Assembly (NCBI GenBank): GCA_963726775.1
Contig: CAVSDL010000009.1
Span: 779,356 to 843,355 of the forward strand
Direction of reading: 5' to 3'
Source of the DNA: CAIWHR01 sp963726775
Lineage (GTDB): Bacteria; Pseudomonadota; Gammaproteobacteria; Burkholderiales; Casimicrobiaceae
DNA: 64,000 nt
Under the pieces are notes generated by a model. That model ran no database searches. It saw nothing but the letters and a program-made list of their open reading frames with translations, and was not told the DNA's origin. Shown here piece by piece: positions 1-7,445 of this stretch (its first letter is position 1; the number at the start of each line of letters is the position of its first letter). The position numbers and the translations under genes are program-made.

Positions 1-2
1 TC

Positions 3-581
3 GACGGCAAGGGCTGTACCCGCGGCAAGAAGGAACACAAGATGGGGCAGCGTGCCTCGCAGGTGGGCCCGTTGTTTTTCGACGACGTGAAACTGCCGGA
101 GACCGCGCTGCTGGGTCCGGCGGGGCGAGGCTTCCACATCATGATGAGCGTGCTCGAGAAGGGACGCATCGGCATCGGCGCGCTCGCGGTCGGAATCCTG
201 CAGAACGCACTCGAGGAAAGCGTCGCCTATGCCAAGCGTCGCCGCCAGTTCGGCAAGGCGATCGCCGAATTCCAGGCAGTGCAGTGGATCCTCGCTGACA
301 TGGCAAAGGACACGCTGGCGGCCCGGCTGCTCGTCGATGCCGCGGCCGCTCGGCTCGATCGGGGTGACAAGGCGACGATGGAATCGTCGATCGCCAAGTG
401 TTTTGCCGCCGACGCCGCCGTCGCCCACACGCAGAATGCGGTGCAGGTGTTCGGCGGCAGCGGCTATATCCGCGGCGTGACCGTCGAGCGCCTGTACCGC
501 GACGCCAAGATCACGCAGATCTACGAGGGCACCAACCAGATCCAGCGAATGATCATCGCGCGGCAATTGCTGGCCGACTGA
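3..581 (+). CDS. acyl-CoA dehydrogenase, C-terminal part (5' end outside window)
   Basis: FAD-dependent acyl-CoA dehydrogenase that introduces the alpha-beta double bond in acyl-CoAs. Only the C-terminal half is present; the frame is open from base 3, so the true start lies left of the window. Visible family features are the helical C-terminal domain with a YAKRRRQFGK segment, the QVFGGSGYIR motif and YEGTNQIQR near the end, which contains the usual catalytic glutamate. The ending IIARQLL is typical. The next gene is on the opposite strand, so this is the end of its transcription unit. The family is certain; the acyl chain-length class cannot be read from this fragment. Confidence 0.93.
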   Translation, partial: DGKGCTRGKKEHKMGQRASQVGPLFFDDVKLPETALLGPAGRGFHIMMSVLEKGRIGIGALAVGILQNALEESVAYAKRRRQFGKAIAEFQAVQWILADMAKDTLAARLLVDAAAARLDRGDKATMESSIAKCFAADAAVAHTQNAVQVFGGSGYIRGVTVERLYRDAKITQIYEGTNQIQRMIIARQLLAD

Positions 582-621
582 GTGCGACGACAAGTGCGCG
601 CCGGCGGGCGCGCGGTGTCCG

Positions 622-1659
622 TCACGGGCCCGACGTGCGGGCGACGTCGACCGGTGCGCCGGCCGCCGACGAGGCCAGCATCGCGTCGATCAGCGCGTGG
701 ACGGCAAGCGCGCTGCGGCCGTTGGCCTGCGGCGGACGGCCCAGCGCAATCGCATCGACAAAGTCCTCGATCAGGCGGCGGTGAGGTTCGTGCGAGAACG
801 CCATCGGGTCGGCGCCACCACCCCCGGCACTCGATCCTTCCACGACGATGGGTGGCTGCCCGGCGAGGTGCGCGACCAGTCGTTCGGCTTCCAGCACCAC
901 GCTGCCTCGGGTTCCCGCGAGCTCGATGCGCTCCGGATATCCCGGGTAGGCGGTGGTGGTCGCGTCGATCACCCCGACGGCGCCGTTGTCGTAGGTGACG
1001 GTCGCGCAGGCGATGTCCTCGGTGTCGATCCGGCGCAGGGAACTCGTCCGGCATGTCGCCAGTACCTGCCGGGCCGGACCGACCAGGTCGAGCAGAAGGT
1101 CGAGCGTGTGGATGGCCTGGGTCAACAGCACGCCCCCGCCGTCGCGCGCTTTCATGCCCCGCCCGGGCTGGGCGAAGTACTCCGCGGAGCGCCACCACCG
1201 GATCGAGGTCGAAATGCTGACGAGATCGCCGAGTGCGCCGGCGCGCAGCAGATCCCGCAGCGCGATCGCGCCGGCTCGGAAGCGATGCTGGAACACGATC
1301 GCCAGCATGCGACCGCGGCTCTCGACCGCGTCGACCAGCGCCGTGGCCTCGGCGAGATCGACCGCGACCGGCTTCTCGAGCAATACGTGCTTGCCCGCCT
1401 GCGCCGCCGCGGTCGCGAGCTCGGTGTGCGTGCGCGGCGGAGTGAGGATCAGCAGCGCGTCGATCCGCGCATCGTCGCAAAGCGCGCGGAAGCTGTCGAT
1501 GACGGGCAGCCGATAGGTGGCCGCGAACTCTGCGCGACGCGCGGGGCTCGGGCTGAATCCGGCAACGACCTCCACCTTGCCCGCAAGGTCGCGCAGCGCA
1601 AGGGCGTGCGGCTTGACCGCAAGGCCCAGCCCCACCAAACCAACTCCGATCTTCTTCAA
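622..1659 (-). CDS. Gfo/Idh/MocA family oxidoreductase (first of two)
   Basis: NAD(P)-dependent sugar or inositol-type dehydrogenase of about 345 residues. The N-terminal Rossmann fold begins IGVGLVGLGLA, and the family EKP motif is seen in HVLLEKPVA, where the Lys is the conserved active-site residue. The start is a TTG at 1659, seven bases after an AGGAG ribosome-binding site; no in-frame ATG fits and the open frame further upstream has no homology. It follows the LacI-type regulator on the same strand (103 bp gap), so the two may be cotranscribed. The substrate is unknown; the setting suggests a carbohydrate or polyol derivative. Confidence 0.88.
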   Translation of the reverse strand: MKKIGVGLVGLGLAVKPHALALRDLAGKVEVVAGFSPSPARRAEFAATYRLPVIDSFRALCDDARIDALLILTPPRTHTELATAAAQAGKHVLLEKPVAVDLAEATALVDAVESRGRMLAIVFQHRFRAGAIALRDLLRAGALGDLVSISTSIRWWRSAEYFAQPGRGMKARDGGGVLLTQAIHTLDLLLDLVGPARQVLATCRTSSLRRIDTEDIACATVTYDNGAVGVIDATTTAYPGYPERIELAGTRGSVVLEAERLVAHLAGQPPIVVEGSSAGGGGADPMAFSHEPHRRLIEDFVDAIALGRPPQANGRSALAVHALIDAMLASSAAGAPVDVARTSGP

Positions 1660-1762
1660 GTCATCTCTCCTGCGATTCGAAGCGACGGACGTCCGTGGCC
1701 TGCGCGTGCACGCATTGCGCTGTTCCAATCCTCCGGCGAACGGCTGATTGCCCGCCTCGGAT

Positions 1763-2824
1763 TCAGGCGGAGGCGCGCCTGCGCTTGCCTGCGCGCGTCG
1801 CCGGAACCGGCCCGCAAGAGGAGCGCACCACCAGCCGCGGCGGGAGCACGACGCGCTGAACGGGCGCGTCGGGCGATGCGATTCGCTGGAGGAGGACTCT
1901 TCCCGCTGCCCGGCCGATGCCATTGGCGTCGATGGCCACGGTGGTCAGCGGCGGCATCCACAGTGCCGCCTCGGCGACGTCATCGATACCGACGACCGAA
2001 CAGTCGCGGCCGGGCTCCAACCCGAGGTGAAGCAATCCGAGCATGGTCCCGAATGCCAACAGGTCATTGAAGCAAACCACCGCCGTCGGCGGACGCGCGA
2101 GCCGCATCAGCGACTGGACCGCCGCGAACCCCGCTTCGCGAAAGGCTTCGCACTCGAGAAGGAGCTCCGGCGACACCGGCAGCGCGGCTTCGCGCAATGC
2201 CTTGCCGTACCCGGCAATGCGGTCCTGCCCCGTCGTCGTGCGCCGGTTGACACCGACGAAAGCGATGCGGCGATGGCCGAGACCGACGAGGTGACGCGTG
2301 GCAAGCATCGCTGCCAGCCGGTTGTCGCTGCCGGCGTAATCCGCCTCCACGCCACGAACGTGACGCGACACCATCACGACGGGAACACGCCAATTGAACA
2401 GCGGATCCACGTCCGATTTCCGCGTGCCGACCGCGGGTGTCAGCAGCACCCCGGCAACGTTGTACTCGCGCAACGTCGCCAGGAAACGCGCCTGGCGCGC
2501 GACGGACTCCGCCGAGTTGCAGAGGAACAGCGCCTGCCCAAGTTCATCGAGACTCGCCTCGATCCCCGCCGCCACCTCGGCGAAATAGGGATTGCGCAGA
2601 TCGCAGATCGAGGCGCCGACGATGTTCGACCGCTTCTTGCGCAGCTGGGCCGCGCTGCGATCGTAGACGTACCCGATCTCGCGGATGATGCCCTGGACGC
2701 GCGCGCGCGTCGCGTCGGCGACCAACGGGTTGTGGTTGAGCACCATCGACACCGTGCCGGTCGACACGCCGGCGCGCTGTGCGATCTGCCGCAGCGTGAC
2801 GCGCTTGTGCGGAGCCATTGTCAT
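1763..2824 (-). CDS. LacI-family transcriptional regulator
   Basis: DNA-binding repressor of about 353 residues. The N-terminal helix-turn-helix reads VTLRQIAQRAGVSTGTVSM, followed by the hinge with VLNHNPLVADATRARV and a periplasmic-binding-protein-like effector domain (VVGIDDVAEAALWMPPLTT near the C-terminus). It may start at ATG 2824 or at ATG 2818 two codons later. A near-palindrome TTGAAACGGTTCAA abuts the start codon and would cover the ribosome-binding region, suggesting autorepression. A matching perfect palindrome lies before the oxidoreductase at 4858-6009. Its effector is probably a sugar-type metabolite handled by the neighbouring dehydrogenases; that is inference. Confidence 0.92.
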   Translation of the reverse strand: MTMAPHKRVTLRQIAQRAGVSTGTVSMVLNHNPLVADATRARVQGIIREIGYVYDRSAAQLRKKRSNIVGASICDLRNPYFAEVAAGIEASLDELGQALFLCNSAESVARQARFLATLREYNVAGVLLTPAVGTRKSDVDPLFNWRVPVVMVSRHVRGVEADYAGSDNRLAAMLATRHLVGLGHRRIAFVGVNRRTTTGQDRIAGYGKALREAALPVSPELLLECEAFREAGFAAVQSLMRLARPPTAVVCFNDLLAFGTMLGLLHLGLEPGRDCSVVGIDDVAEAALWMPPLTTVAIDANGIGRAAGRVLLQRIASPDAPVQRVVLPPRLVVRSSCGPVPATRAGKRRRASA

Positions 2825-2838
2825 TTGAAACGGTTCAA
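2825..2838. promoter_or_regulatory. LacI-type operator (near-perfect palindrome)
   Basis: TTGAAACGGTTCAA, a 14-bp palindrome with one mismatch and the central CG dyad typical of LacI-family operators. It directly abuts the ATG of the LacI-family gene and lies in the 50-bp divergent gap to the gene starting at 2876. The same site in perfect form occurs at 6152-6165. Confidence 0.65.
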
Positions 2839-2875
2839 AGCAGAATACGGCATTCATGCGCAGGCGGCAAGCGAC

Positions 2876-3517
2876 GTGCCCGACGACGTATTGACGTTTT
2901 CGAAAACGCTGGGCGATGCGGAGTGCGCCTGGTTCGCGCCGCCGTTCCCGCAGTTCGGCGCAGCCTGCCCCAGCTTCGGCATCGGGCTTGCCTTGGGCGC
3001 GCTTTCGCACCGCTTTCCCGACGCGCTCGTCGGGGCGTGTTCGATCGCGCTGGACCGATGGCGCCCTTCCCTCCTGGAAACCATCGAGGCCCGGGTCGCG
3101 CCCCTGCCCGACGGGTGGCGAGTCGAGGCGGGCGGCATGCGCGGGCGGTTCGAAGCGCCGAAACCGGTTGCCGACTCTTGCCCGCGCGGTGTCGGAACGC
3201 CGATGGCTTTCGGGCACACCGATCGTATTCTCGGGTGCGGCCTCTGCGGTATCGCGGCGTCCACGGCAATGTCACGTGTCGCCGCTCGTGCGCAAGGTCA
3301 CGCGGACATGACCGTGCCATTGCACCTGCTGGTCCGGGCGGCGCTGATCCGCGTCGCAGCGTTGGCGACGGGGCCGCCCGTCGCCCTGCGCATCACCGGG
3401 TTCCCGGTGACCGTCGGCGAGGGGCTCGACGTCCATGTCCAAGCGTCGGCGAACCGAATGGTCGTGCATTTCTGCCGTGAAGGCGAGACGCGTGTGCGCG
3501 TCGAGCTGGACGCCTGA
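2876..3517 (+). CDS. uncharacterised protein upstream of a MaoC-like dehydratase, possibly hot-dog fold
   Basis: Not recognised as a named family. The open frame can begin at GTG 2876 and encodes about 213 residues. It ends TGA three bases before the ATG of the MaoC-like gene, so the two look cotranscribed and translationally coupled. A central segment contains ILGCGLCGIAAS. The last 70 residues (PLHLLVRAALIRV then VTVGEGLDVHVQASANRMVVHF) resemble in pattern the second half of a hot-dog acyl-thioester domain, which would suit the MaoC partner; this is inference from pattern only. The start is uncertain because the frame stays open far upstream, antisense to the regulator gene. Confidence 0.5.
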   Translation: MPDDVLTFSKTLGDAECAWFAPPFPQFGAACPSFGIGLALGALSHRFPDALVGACSIALDRWRPSLLETIEARVAPLPDGWRVEAGGMRGRFEAPKPVADSCPRGVGTPMAFGHTDRILGCGLCGIAASTAMSRVAARAQGHADMTVPLHLLVRAALIRVAALATGPPVALRITGFPVTVGEGLDVHVQASANRMVVHFCREGETRVRVELDA

Positions 3518-3520
3518 GCC

Positions 3521-3961
3521 ATGGCGCTGGAACGCTATTTCGACGAACTGAGTGTCGACGAGTCGGCCACACTGATCAAGACGTTCACCGATGCGGACGT
3601 TTCGCTCTACGTCGCGGTGACCTGCGACTACAGCCCGGTGCACATTGACGAGCGGTACGCCGCGACCACCCGCTTCGGTGGCCGCATCGTGCCCGGACTG
3701 CTCGTCGCCGGGTTCCTCACCTCAACCATGGCCCCCCGGCTGGTCGGCTGCTTCCCGGTCTCTACCGGCGACACCTTCGAGTTTCTCGCGCCCGTCCGCA
3801 TCGGCGACACGATCGCGGCCACGCTGACGATCGCCGCGATCGATGCCAGTCTCCGCCGGGTGCGGCTCGACGGCCGCTGCGTCAATCCGGAGGGCATCAT
3901 CGTCGTCCGCGCGGACGCCTACATGAAGTTTCCGCGCGATCGCGTCACGCGTCCGAGCTAG
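3521..3961 (+). CDS. MaoC-like (R)-hydratase/dehydratase domain protein
   Basis: Single hot-dog domain protein of 146 residues, of the family that hydrates or dehydrates acyl-CoA substrates. The hydratase signature is visible as YVAVTCDYSPVHIDERYA, with the catalytic Asp-x(4)-His arrangement (D...NP/SPVH), followed by RIVPGLLVAGFLTSTM and a C-terminal strand region (FLAPVRIGDTI). It lies directly after the unrecognised 213-residue protein. Length and motifs fit a stand-alone MaoC/PhaJ-type enzyme; the exact substrate is not readable. Confidence 0.87.
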   Translation: MALERYFDELSVDESATLIKTFTDADVSLYVAVTCDYSPVHIDERYAATTRFGGRIVPGLLVAGFLTSTMAPRLVGCFPVSTGDTFEFLAPVRIGDTIAATLTIAAIDASLRRVRLDGRCVNPEGIIVVRADAYMKFPRDRVTRPS

Positions 3962-3997
3962 GAAACCGACGCCACGCCGCGCGCCGCTCGCGGGTGC

Positions 3998-4762
3998 TCA
4001 GAGCCTCCGAATGTGGAGCCCGCCGTCGACGTGGATCGCCTCGCCGGTGACGAACGGGAAATCGCCGGCGGCCAGCGCGGCCACCGTACGCCCGACGTCC
4101 TCGGGTTCGCCCCAGCGCGGCATCGGCGAGAGGCCCTCGCCGATCAGCCGATCGTATTTCTCGGTGGCCACCCGCGTCATCTCGGTGCGAATGATGCCCG
4201 GCCTGACCTCGTAGGACGCGATTCCGGCGCGGGCCAGGCGAACCGCCAGGATCTTGACCATCATCGACAACGCTGCCTTGGAGAAGCAGTACTCGGCACG
4301 GTCGATCGATGCCATCACCGCATTGGCGGACGAAATGGTGACGATCGCCCGAGGCTGTGCGCCGGATGGGTCGGCTACCATGCGCCGCGCGGCGGCCTGC
4401 GAGAGGAAGAACGTGCCGCGGAGGTTGATGCCCATGACCCGATCGAAGCTCTGCGGCGTGACATCGAGCACGTCACCGCGCCGCGCCACGGAGACCCCGG
4501 CATTGTTGACGAGAAGATCGAGGCGGCCACCGTGCGCGTACGCCGAATCGACGATGCGCAGATGCTGGGCGAGGTCGGCGATGTCCGCGACGACGAAGGC
4601 CACGCGGGCGCCGTCGCGTTCGGCCTGTTGCCGCGTGAGCGCGCTGTCTTCGGTTTCCGCGACATCCACGAACACGATGTCGAAGCCGCGCCGCGCGAGC
4701 GCCAGGACGATGCCGCGACCGATGCCCCGGTTCCCACCGGTGACGAGTGCGAGCGGCTTCAT
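3998..4762 (-). CDS. SDR-family oxidoreductase
   Basis: Short-chain dehydrogenase of 254 residues. Seen are the cofactor motif TGGNRGIGRGI near residue 8, the NNAG motif, the catalytic Ser in TISSANAV, and Tyr/Lys in YCFSKAA (the canonical YxxxK spacing). The ending EAIHVDGGLHI is typical of the 3-oxoacyl-ACP reductase-like branch. The ATG at 4762 has a strong GGAGGA site upstream. The gene follows the Gfo/Idh/MocA oxidoreductase on the same strand after 95 bp, and probably shares its operator-controlled promoter. Substrate unknown; a sugar or polyol is plausible from context. Confidence 0.9.
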   Translation of the reverse strand: MKPLALVTGGNRGIGRGIVLALARRGFDIVFVDVAETEDSALTRQQAERDGARVAFVVADIADLAQHLRIVDSAYAHGGRLDLLVNNAGVSVARRGDVLDVTPQSFDRVMGINLRGTFFLSQAAARRMVADPSGAQPRAIVTISSANAVMASIDRAEYCFSKAALSMMVKILAVRLARAGIASYEVRPGIIRTEMTRVATEKYDRLIGEGLSPMPRWGEPEDVGRTVAALAAGDFPFVTGEAIHVDGGLHIRRL

Positions 4763-4857
4763 GCAGGATCCTCCAGACGGGTCACGGGAGCGAAGGCGTG
4801 CGCGACGGGACTGCCCTGGTCGCGACGAGCACGGCGGCGGATATCGGTGCGGCAGCC

Positions 4858-6009
4858 TCACCCGACGAGCGGCGGGACGTCACGCCAGCGACCCTCCTCC
4901 GAACTGCGCGCGCAGAGCTCCGCGAGTTGCACGCCCTTCGCGCCCGCGAGAAACCCCCACGGGAACGGCGTGCCCTCGACGACGTGGCGGATGAAAAGCG
5001 TCCACTGGGTCTTGAACGGGTTCTCGTAGGCGCGCGTATCGGGAACGTCATGCCAGTCGTCGAGATAGCTGCGCGGCGCCGCAGCGTCGGGGTTCCAGAC
5101 GGGCTTCGGCGTGTCGCTTCGCCACTGTGCGACACAGCGGGTGGCGCCCGCCACCGCGGACCCGTGCGTACCGTCGATCTGGATCGTCAACAGGTCATCA
5201 CGCCGCACGCGGGTGCACCATGAGTTGTTGAGTTGACCGACGGCGCCGCCGGCAAAGCGCACCGTGACGAAAGCCGTGTCGTCGGCCGTGGCCCGATACG
5301 CCTTTCCAGCCTCGTCGAAGCGCTCCGGAATCTGCGTGACGGCAATGCAGCTCACGGCCTCGATGTCGCCTACCAGGTGGTCGAGCTCGTAACGCCAATG
5401 GCTCATGATGTCGAGGACGATTCCGCCGCCGTCTTCGCGCCGGTAGTTCCACGACGGGCGTTGCGCGGGCATCCAGTCGCCCTCGAAGATCCAGTAGCCG
5501 AACTCGCCGCGCACGCCGAGGATGCGACCGAAAAAGCCGGCGTCCACGAGCGTACGCAGCTTGACGATGCCCGGCAGCCACAGATTGGCCTGCACGACGC
5601 CGTGCTTGATTCCCCTTTGCTTGGCGCGCCGGTAGAGGTCGATTGCGCTTTCGGTGGTGGTCGCCAGCGGTTTCTCGACATAGACGTGTTTCCCCGCGTC
5701 GATCGCGAGCCGCACGATGCGATCGCGGTCCGGCGTCGAGCCCGAATCGAAGAAGATGAGGTCCCCGGGGTCGGTCAGAGCGGCGCCGAGGTCGGTCGTC
5801 CAGCGCGCGATCCCGTGATCCCGCGCCACGCGGGCGAGCTTATCGGCATTGCGCCCGACGAGGATCGGCTCCGGCATCACGCGCGAACCGTCCGAGAGCG
5901 TTACCCCGCCGTCGCGACGGATCGCGCATAGCGCGCGCGACAGGTGCTGCCCGATCCCGATGCGACCGGTCGCACCGTGCAGGATCACGCCAATGGTCTT
6001 GGCATCCAA
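4858..6009 (-). CDS. Gfo/Idh/MocA family oxidoreductase (second of two)
   Basis: Oxidoreductase of 383 residues with an N-terminal nucleotide-binding fold (GVILHGATGRIGIGQHL) and the family EKP motif in VYVEKPLATT. A C-terminal alpha/beta domain follows (NYRREDGGGIVLDIMSHW, with the conserved His). The start is TTG 6009 behind a GGGAGG site, as in the other Gfo/Idh gene here. A perfect LacI-type palindrome lies 143 bp upstream. With the SDR gene downstream it forms a likely two-gene catabolic operon controlled by the LacI-family protein encoded at 1763-2824. Confidence 0.88.
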   Translation of the reverse strand: MDAKTIGVILHGATGRIGIGQHLSRALCAIRRDGGVTLSDGSRVMPEPILVGRNADKLARVARDHGIARWTTDLGAALTDPGDLIFFDSGSTPDRDRIVRLAIDAGKHVYVEKPLATTTESAIDLYRRAKQRGIKHGVVQANLWLPGIVKLRTLVDAGFFGRILGVRGEFGYWIFEGDWMPAQRPSWNYRREDGGGIVLDIMSHWRYELDHLVGDIEAVSCIAVTQIPERFDEAGKAYRATADDTAFVTVRFAGGAVGQLNNSWCTRVRRDDLLTIQIDGTHGSAVAGATRCVAQWRSDTPKPVWNPDAAAPRSYLDDWHDVPDTRAYENPFKTQWTLFIRHVVEGTPFPWGFLAGAKGVQLAELCARSSEEGRWRDVPPLVG

Positions 6010-6151
6010 CGAGCCTCCCTTTCGATGCCTGCGCAGGCGGGTGAGGGATCGGGGACCACGCCACACCCCGCACACGCGCGCGATCAGCGCGCCGTGCGGA
6101 TCGCCCCGACCATCTCGCAACCGCAATCCTGCCGGTATCGGCTGCTTCGTA

Positions 6152-6165
6152 TTGAACCGGTTCAA
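6152..6165. promoter_or_regulatory. LacI-type operator (perfect palindrome)
   Basis: TTGAACCGGTTCAA is a perfect 14-bp inverted repeat with central CpG, 143 bp upstream of the TTG start of the second Gfo/Idh/MocA gene. It differs at one base from the site abutting the LacI-family start, so one regulator probably binds both. Confidence 0.68.
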
Positions 6166-6202
6166 ATCGTAAATCCAATCTGGCGCAAATGCAAGGCCAG
6201 TT

Positions 6203-6529
6203 CGTGAGGAGAAGGGCAAGCATCCCGAGCGCGTGTTCACCTTCAAGGGCAGAACACTGGGTCGGGCGAACACGCGGGCCTGGAGGAGCGCGCTCAAGCG
6301 CGCCGGCATCAAGAATTTCTGCTGGCACGACCCGCGGCACGTCTGGGCCACCTGGCACGTCATGGCGGCTACGACACTCGCGGAGTTGCAGGAACTTGGC
6401 GCGTGGAAGTCAGAGCTGATGGTGAAGCGCTATGCGCATTTCGCGTCGGAACAACTGCACACGGCGGCAGACCGGCTTGCTAGGTATTCTACGGTCCGCA
6501 GAAGCAGTACCAGCAACGTAACGTATTGA
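6203..6529 (+). pseudogene. tyrosine recombinase (phage integrase) C-terminal remnant
   Basis: A 109-codon fragment corresponding to the end of a tyrosine-type site-specific recombinase. It retains box II: WHDPRHVWATWHV (the HxxR motif), LQELGAWKSELMVKRYAHF with the Trp/His position and the nucleophilic Tyr, then a short C-terminal tail. The N-terminal DNA-binding region and the first catalytic Arg are absent; homology begins abruptly near REEKGKHPERVF. The stop is only five bases from the partial tRNA-Asn copy at 6535, the usual place for an island integrase next to its attachment site. It is therefore read as a decayed island integrase. Confidence 0.85.
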
Positions 6530-6534
6530 TTAAT

Positions 6535-6586
6535 TGGCTCCCCGACCAGGGCTCGAACCTGGGACCTGCGGATTAACAGTCCGTCG
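6535..6586 (-). repeat. partial tRNA-Asn copy (outer attachment-site repeat)
   Basis: 52 bp reproducing the 3' part of tRNA-Asn (CCA end, acceptor, T arm and anticodon loop and 3' stem), then diverging. It matches the intact gene at 20039-20090 except for a flipped base pair in the T stem. It is the duplicated end expected from integration at the 3' end of a tRNA gene. Confidence 0.85.
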
Positions 6587-6765
6587 ATCCAGAGGTCGAA
6601 ATATGAACTGCAATCAAGTACATATGTGCTTCCCGGTGGGGTCCGTTTTTGGGCACTTAACGGCATCTAACCCCCTGAACGGTCAGATGTTCGGATCTAA
6701 TAGACCCCACTTTGAAACTCATACCAGGGCGGGACTCAAACCCACTACCCCCTGGTTCGTAGCCG
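6587..6765. other. intergenic with tRNA-Arg-like 3' fragment
   Basis: No coding sequence seen. Near 6722-6770, read on the minus strand, is a degenerate 3' tRNA-like half: an anticodon-loop-like CTACGAA (anticodon ACG, Arg) followed by a T arm GTGGG-TTTGAGT-CCCGC. The 5' half, a paired anticodon stem and the CCA end are missing, so it cannot be a working tRNA. It may mark another scar of integration. Confidence 0.4.
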
Positions 6766-7149
6766 CTAAGCCCGGTAGGCGACGACTTCGATCTCGACCT
6801 TGGCGTCGATCATCAGCGTCGCCTGCGTCGTCGATCGCGCCGGCTTGTTCTCGGGAAAGAATTCGGCGTAGACGCGATTAAACGTCCAGAAGTCGCGCGC
6901 GTCGCCCAGCCAGACGGTGGATTTGACGACGTCCTTCAGCGCGCATCCGGCGAGCGCAAGCGCCTTTTCGACGTTTTTCAAGGTCTGCCGCGTCTGTGCC
7001 TCGATGCCGCCTGGCACGATCTCGCCGTTGGTGCCCATCGCGACTTGGCCCGACACGAACACGAACGGCCCGGCCTTGACCGCAGACGAGAAAGGCAGCG
7101 GCTGCCCGCCCGCGCCGGTGTGGCTTTCCCCCAGGAATTCGACAGTCAT
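6766..7149 (-). CDS. RidA/YjgF family enamine/imine deaminase
   Basis: Small trimeric hydrolase of 127 residues that releases ammonia from reactive 2-aminoacrylate-type imines produced by PLP dehydratases. Family features are VFVSGQVAMG, the TLKNVEKAL stretch and the C-terminal signature RSTTQATLMIDAKVEIEVVAY, in which the usual Arg for carboxylate binding is present. The ATG at 7149 has a GGAGGA site; a further in-frame ATG ten codons upstream lacks one. The gene is divergent from the peptide importer, and both promoters lie between paired RpiR/HexR-like palindromes. A RidA enzyme fits a neighbouring D-amino-acid PLP lyase. Confidence 0.92.
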   Translation of the reverse strand: MTVEFLGESHTGAGGQPLPFSSAVKAGPFVFVSGQVAMGTNGEIVPGGIEAQTRQTLKNVEKALALAGCALKDVVKSTVWLGDARDFWTFNRVYAEFFPENKPARSTTQATLMIDAKVEIEVVAYRA

Positions 7150-7217
7150 GTGATCCTCCGATTGCTGGATGTTGGTCACGCAATAATGCGCCGCCGATCG
7201 GCTTGACTCGACCCATA

Positions 7218-7232
7218 TGAAATTAAATTACA
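7218..7232. promoter_or_regulatory. RpiR/HexR-like operator, copy 1
   Basis: TGAAATTAAATTACA, an almost perfect 15-bp palindrome in the divergent ridA-importer promoter region. It resembles the known HexR (RpiR family) box TGTAATTAAATTACA. An RpiR-family gene lies in the same operon. Confidence 0.65.
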
Positions 7233-7362
7233 GTCTACCGGATTCCCCCGGATTGGGCCAATGCAGTATCGCGCCGACCGCATTGAGAACTTTACCCTAT
7301 GGCAAGGTCGATTCTTGCTGACTCTTGACGCCGTTCCAGAAGAGCGTAGACTCGCCGCCGGA

Positions 7363-7377
7363 TGTAATTTAATTACA
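7363..7377. promoter_or_regulatory. RpiR/HexR-like operator, copy 2
   Basis: TGTAATTTAATTACA, with perfect 7-bp arms around one central base, 68 bp upstream of the substrate-binding protein start and 145 bp (centre to centre) from copy 1. The spacing would allow looping or separate control of the two divergent promoters. Confidence 0.68.
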
Positions 7378-7445
7378 CCAGTCACAATCCGCCGCGCGCT
7401 GGGCATTGAAAGCGCCGGGGTTTGCCATTCGCAAGGAGGAGAGTC

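Noticed and set aside
1660..1923. N-terminal extension of the first Gfo/Idh/MocA protein
   Set aside because: The extra 88 codons are Arg/Ser-rich noise overlapping the 3' end of the regulator; a TTG with a good ribosome-binding site starts exactly at the Rossmann fold.
5233..5931. Plus-strand ORF opposite the second Gfo/Idh gene
   Set aside because: Complementary frame of a supported gene; no domain and no ribosome-binding site.
6534..6881. Plus-strand ORFs beginning APRPGLEPGTCGLTV at 6534, 16704 and 19873
   Set aside because: This peptide is the translation of the antisense of the tRNA-Asn 3' part, a known source of false annotations.
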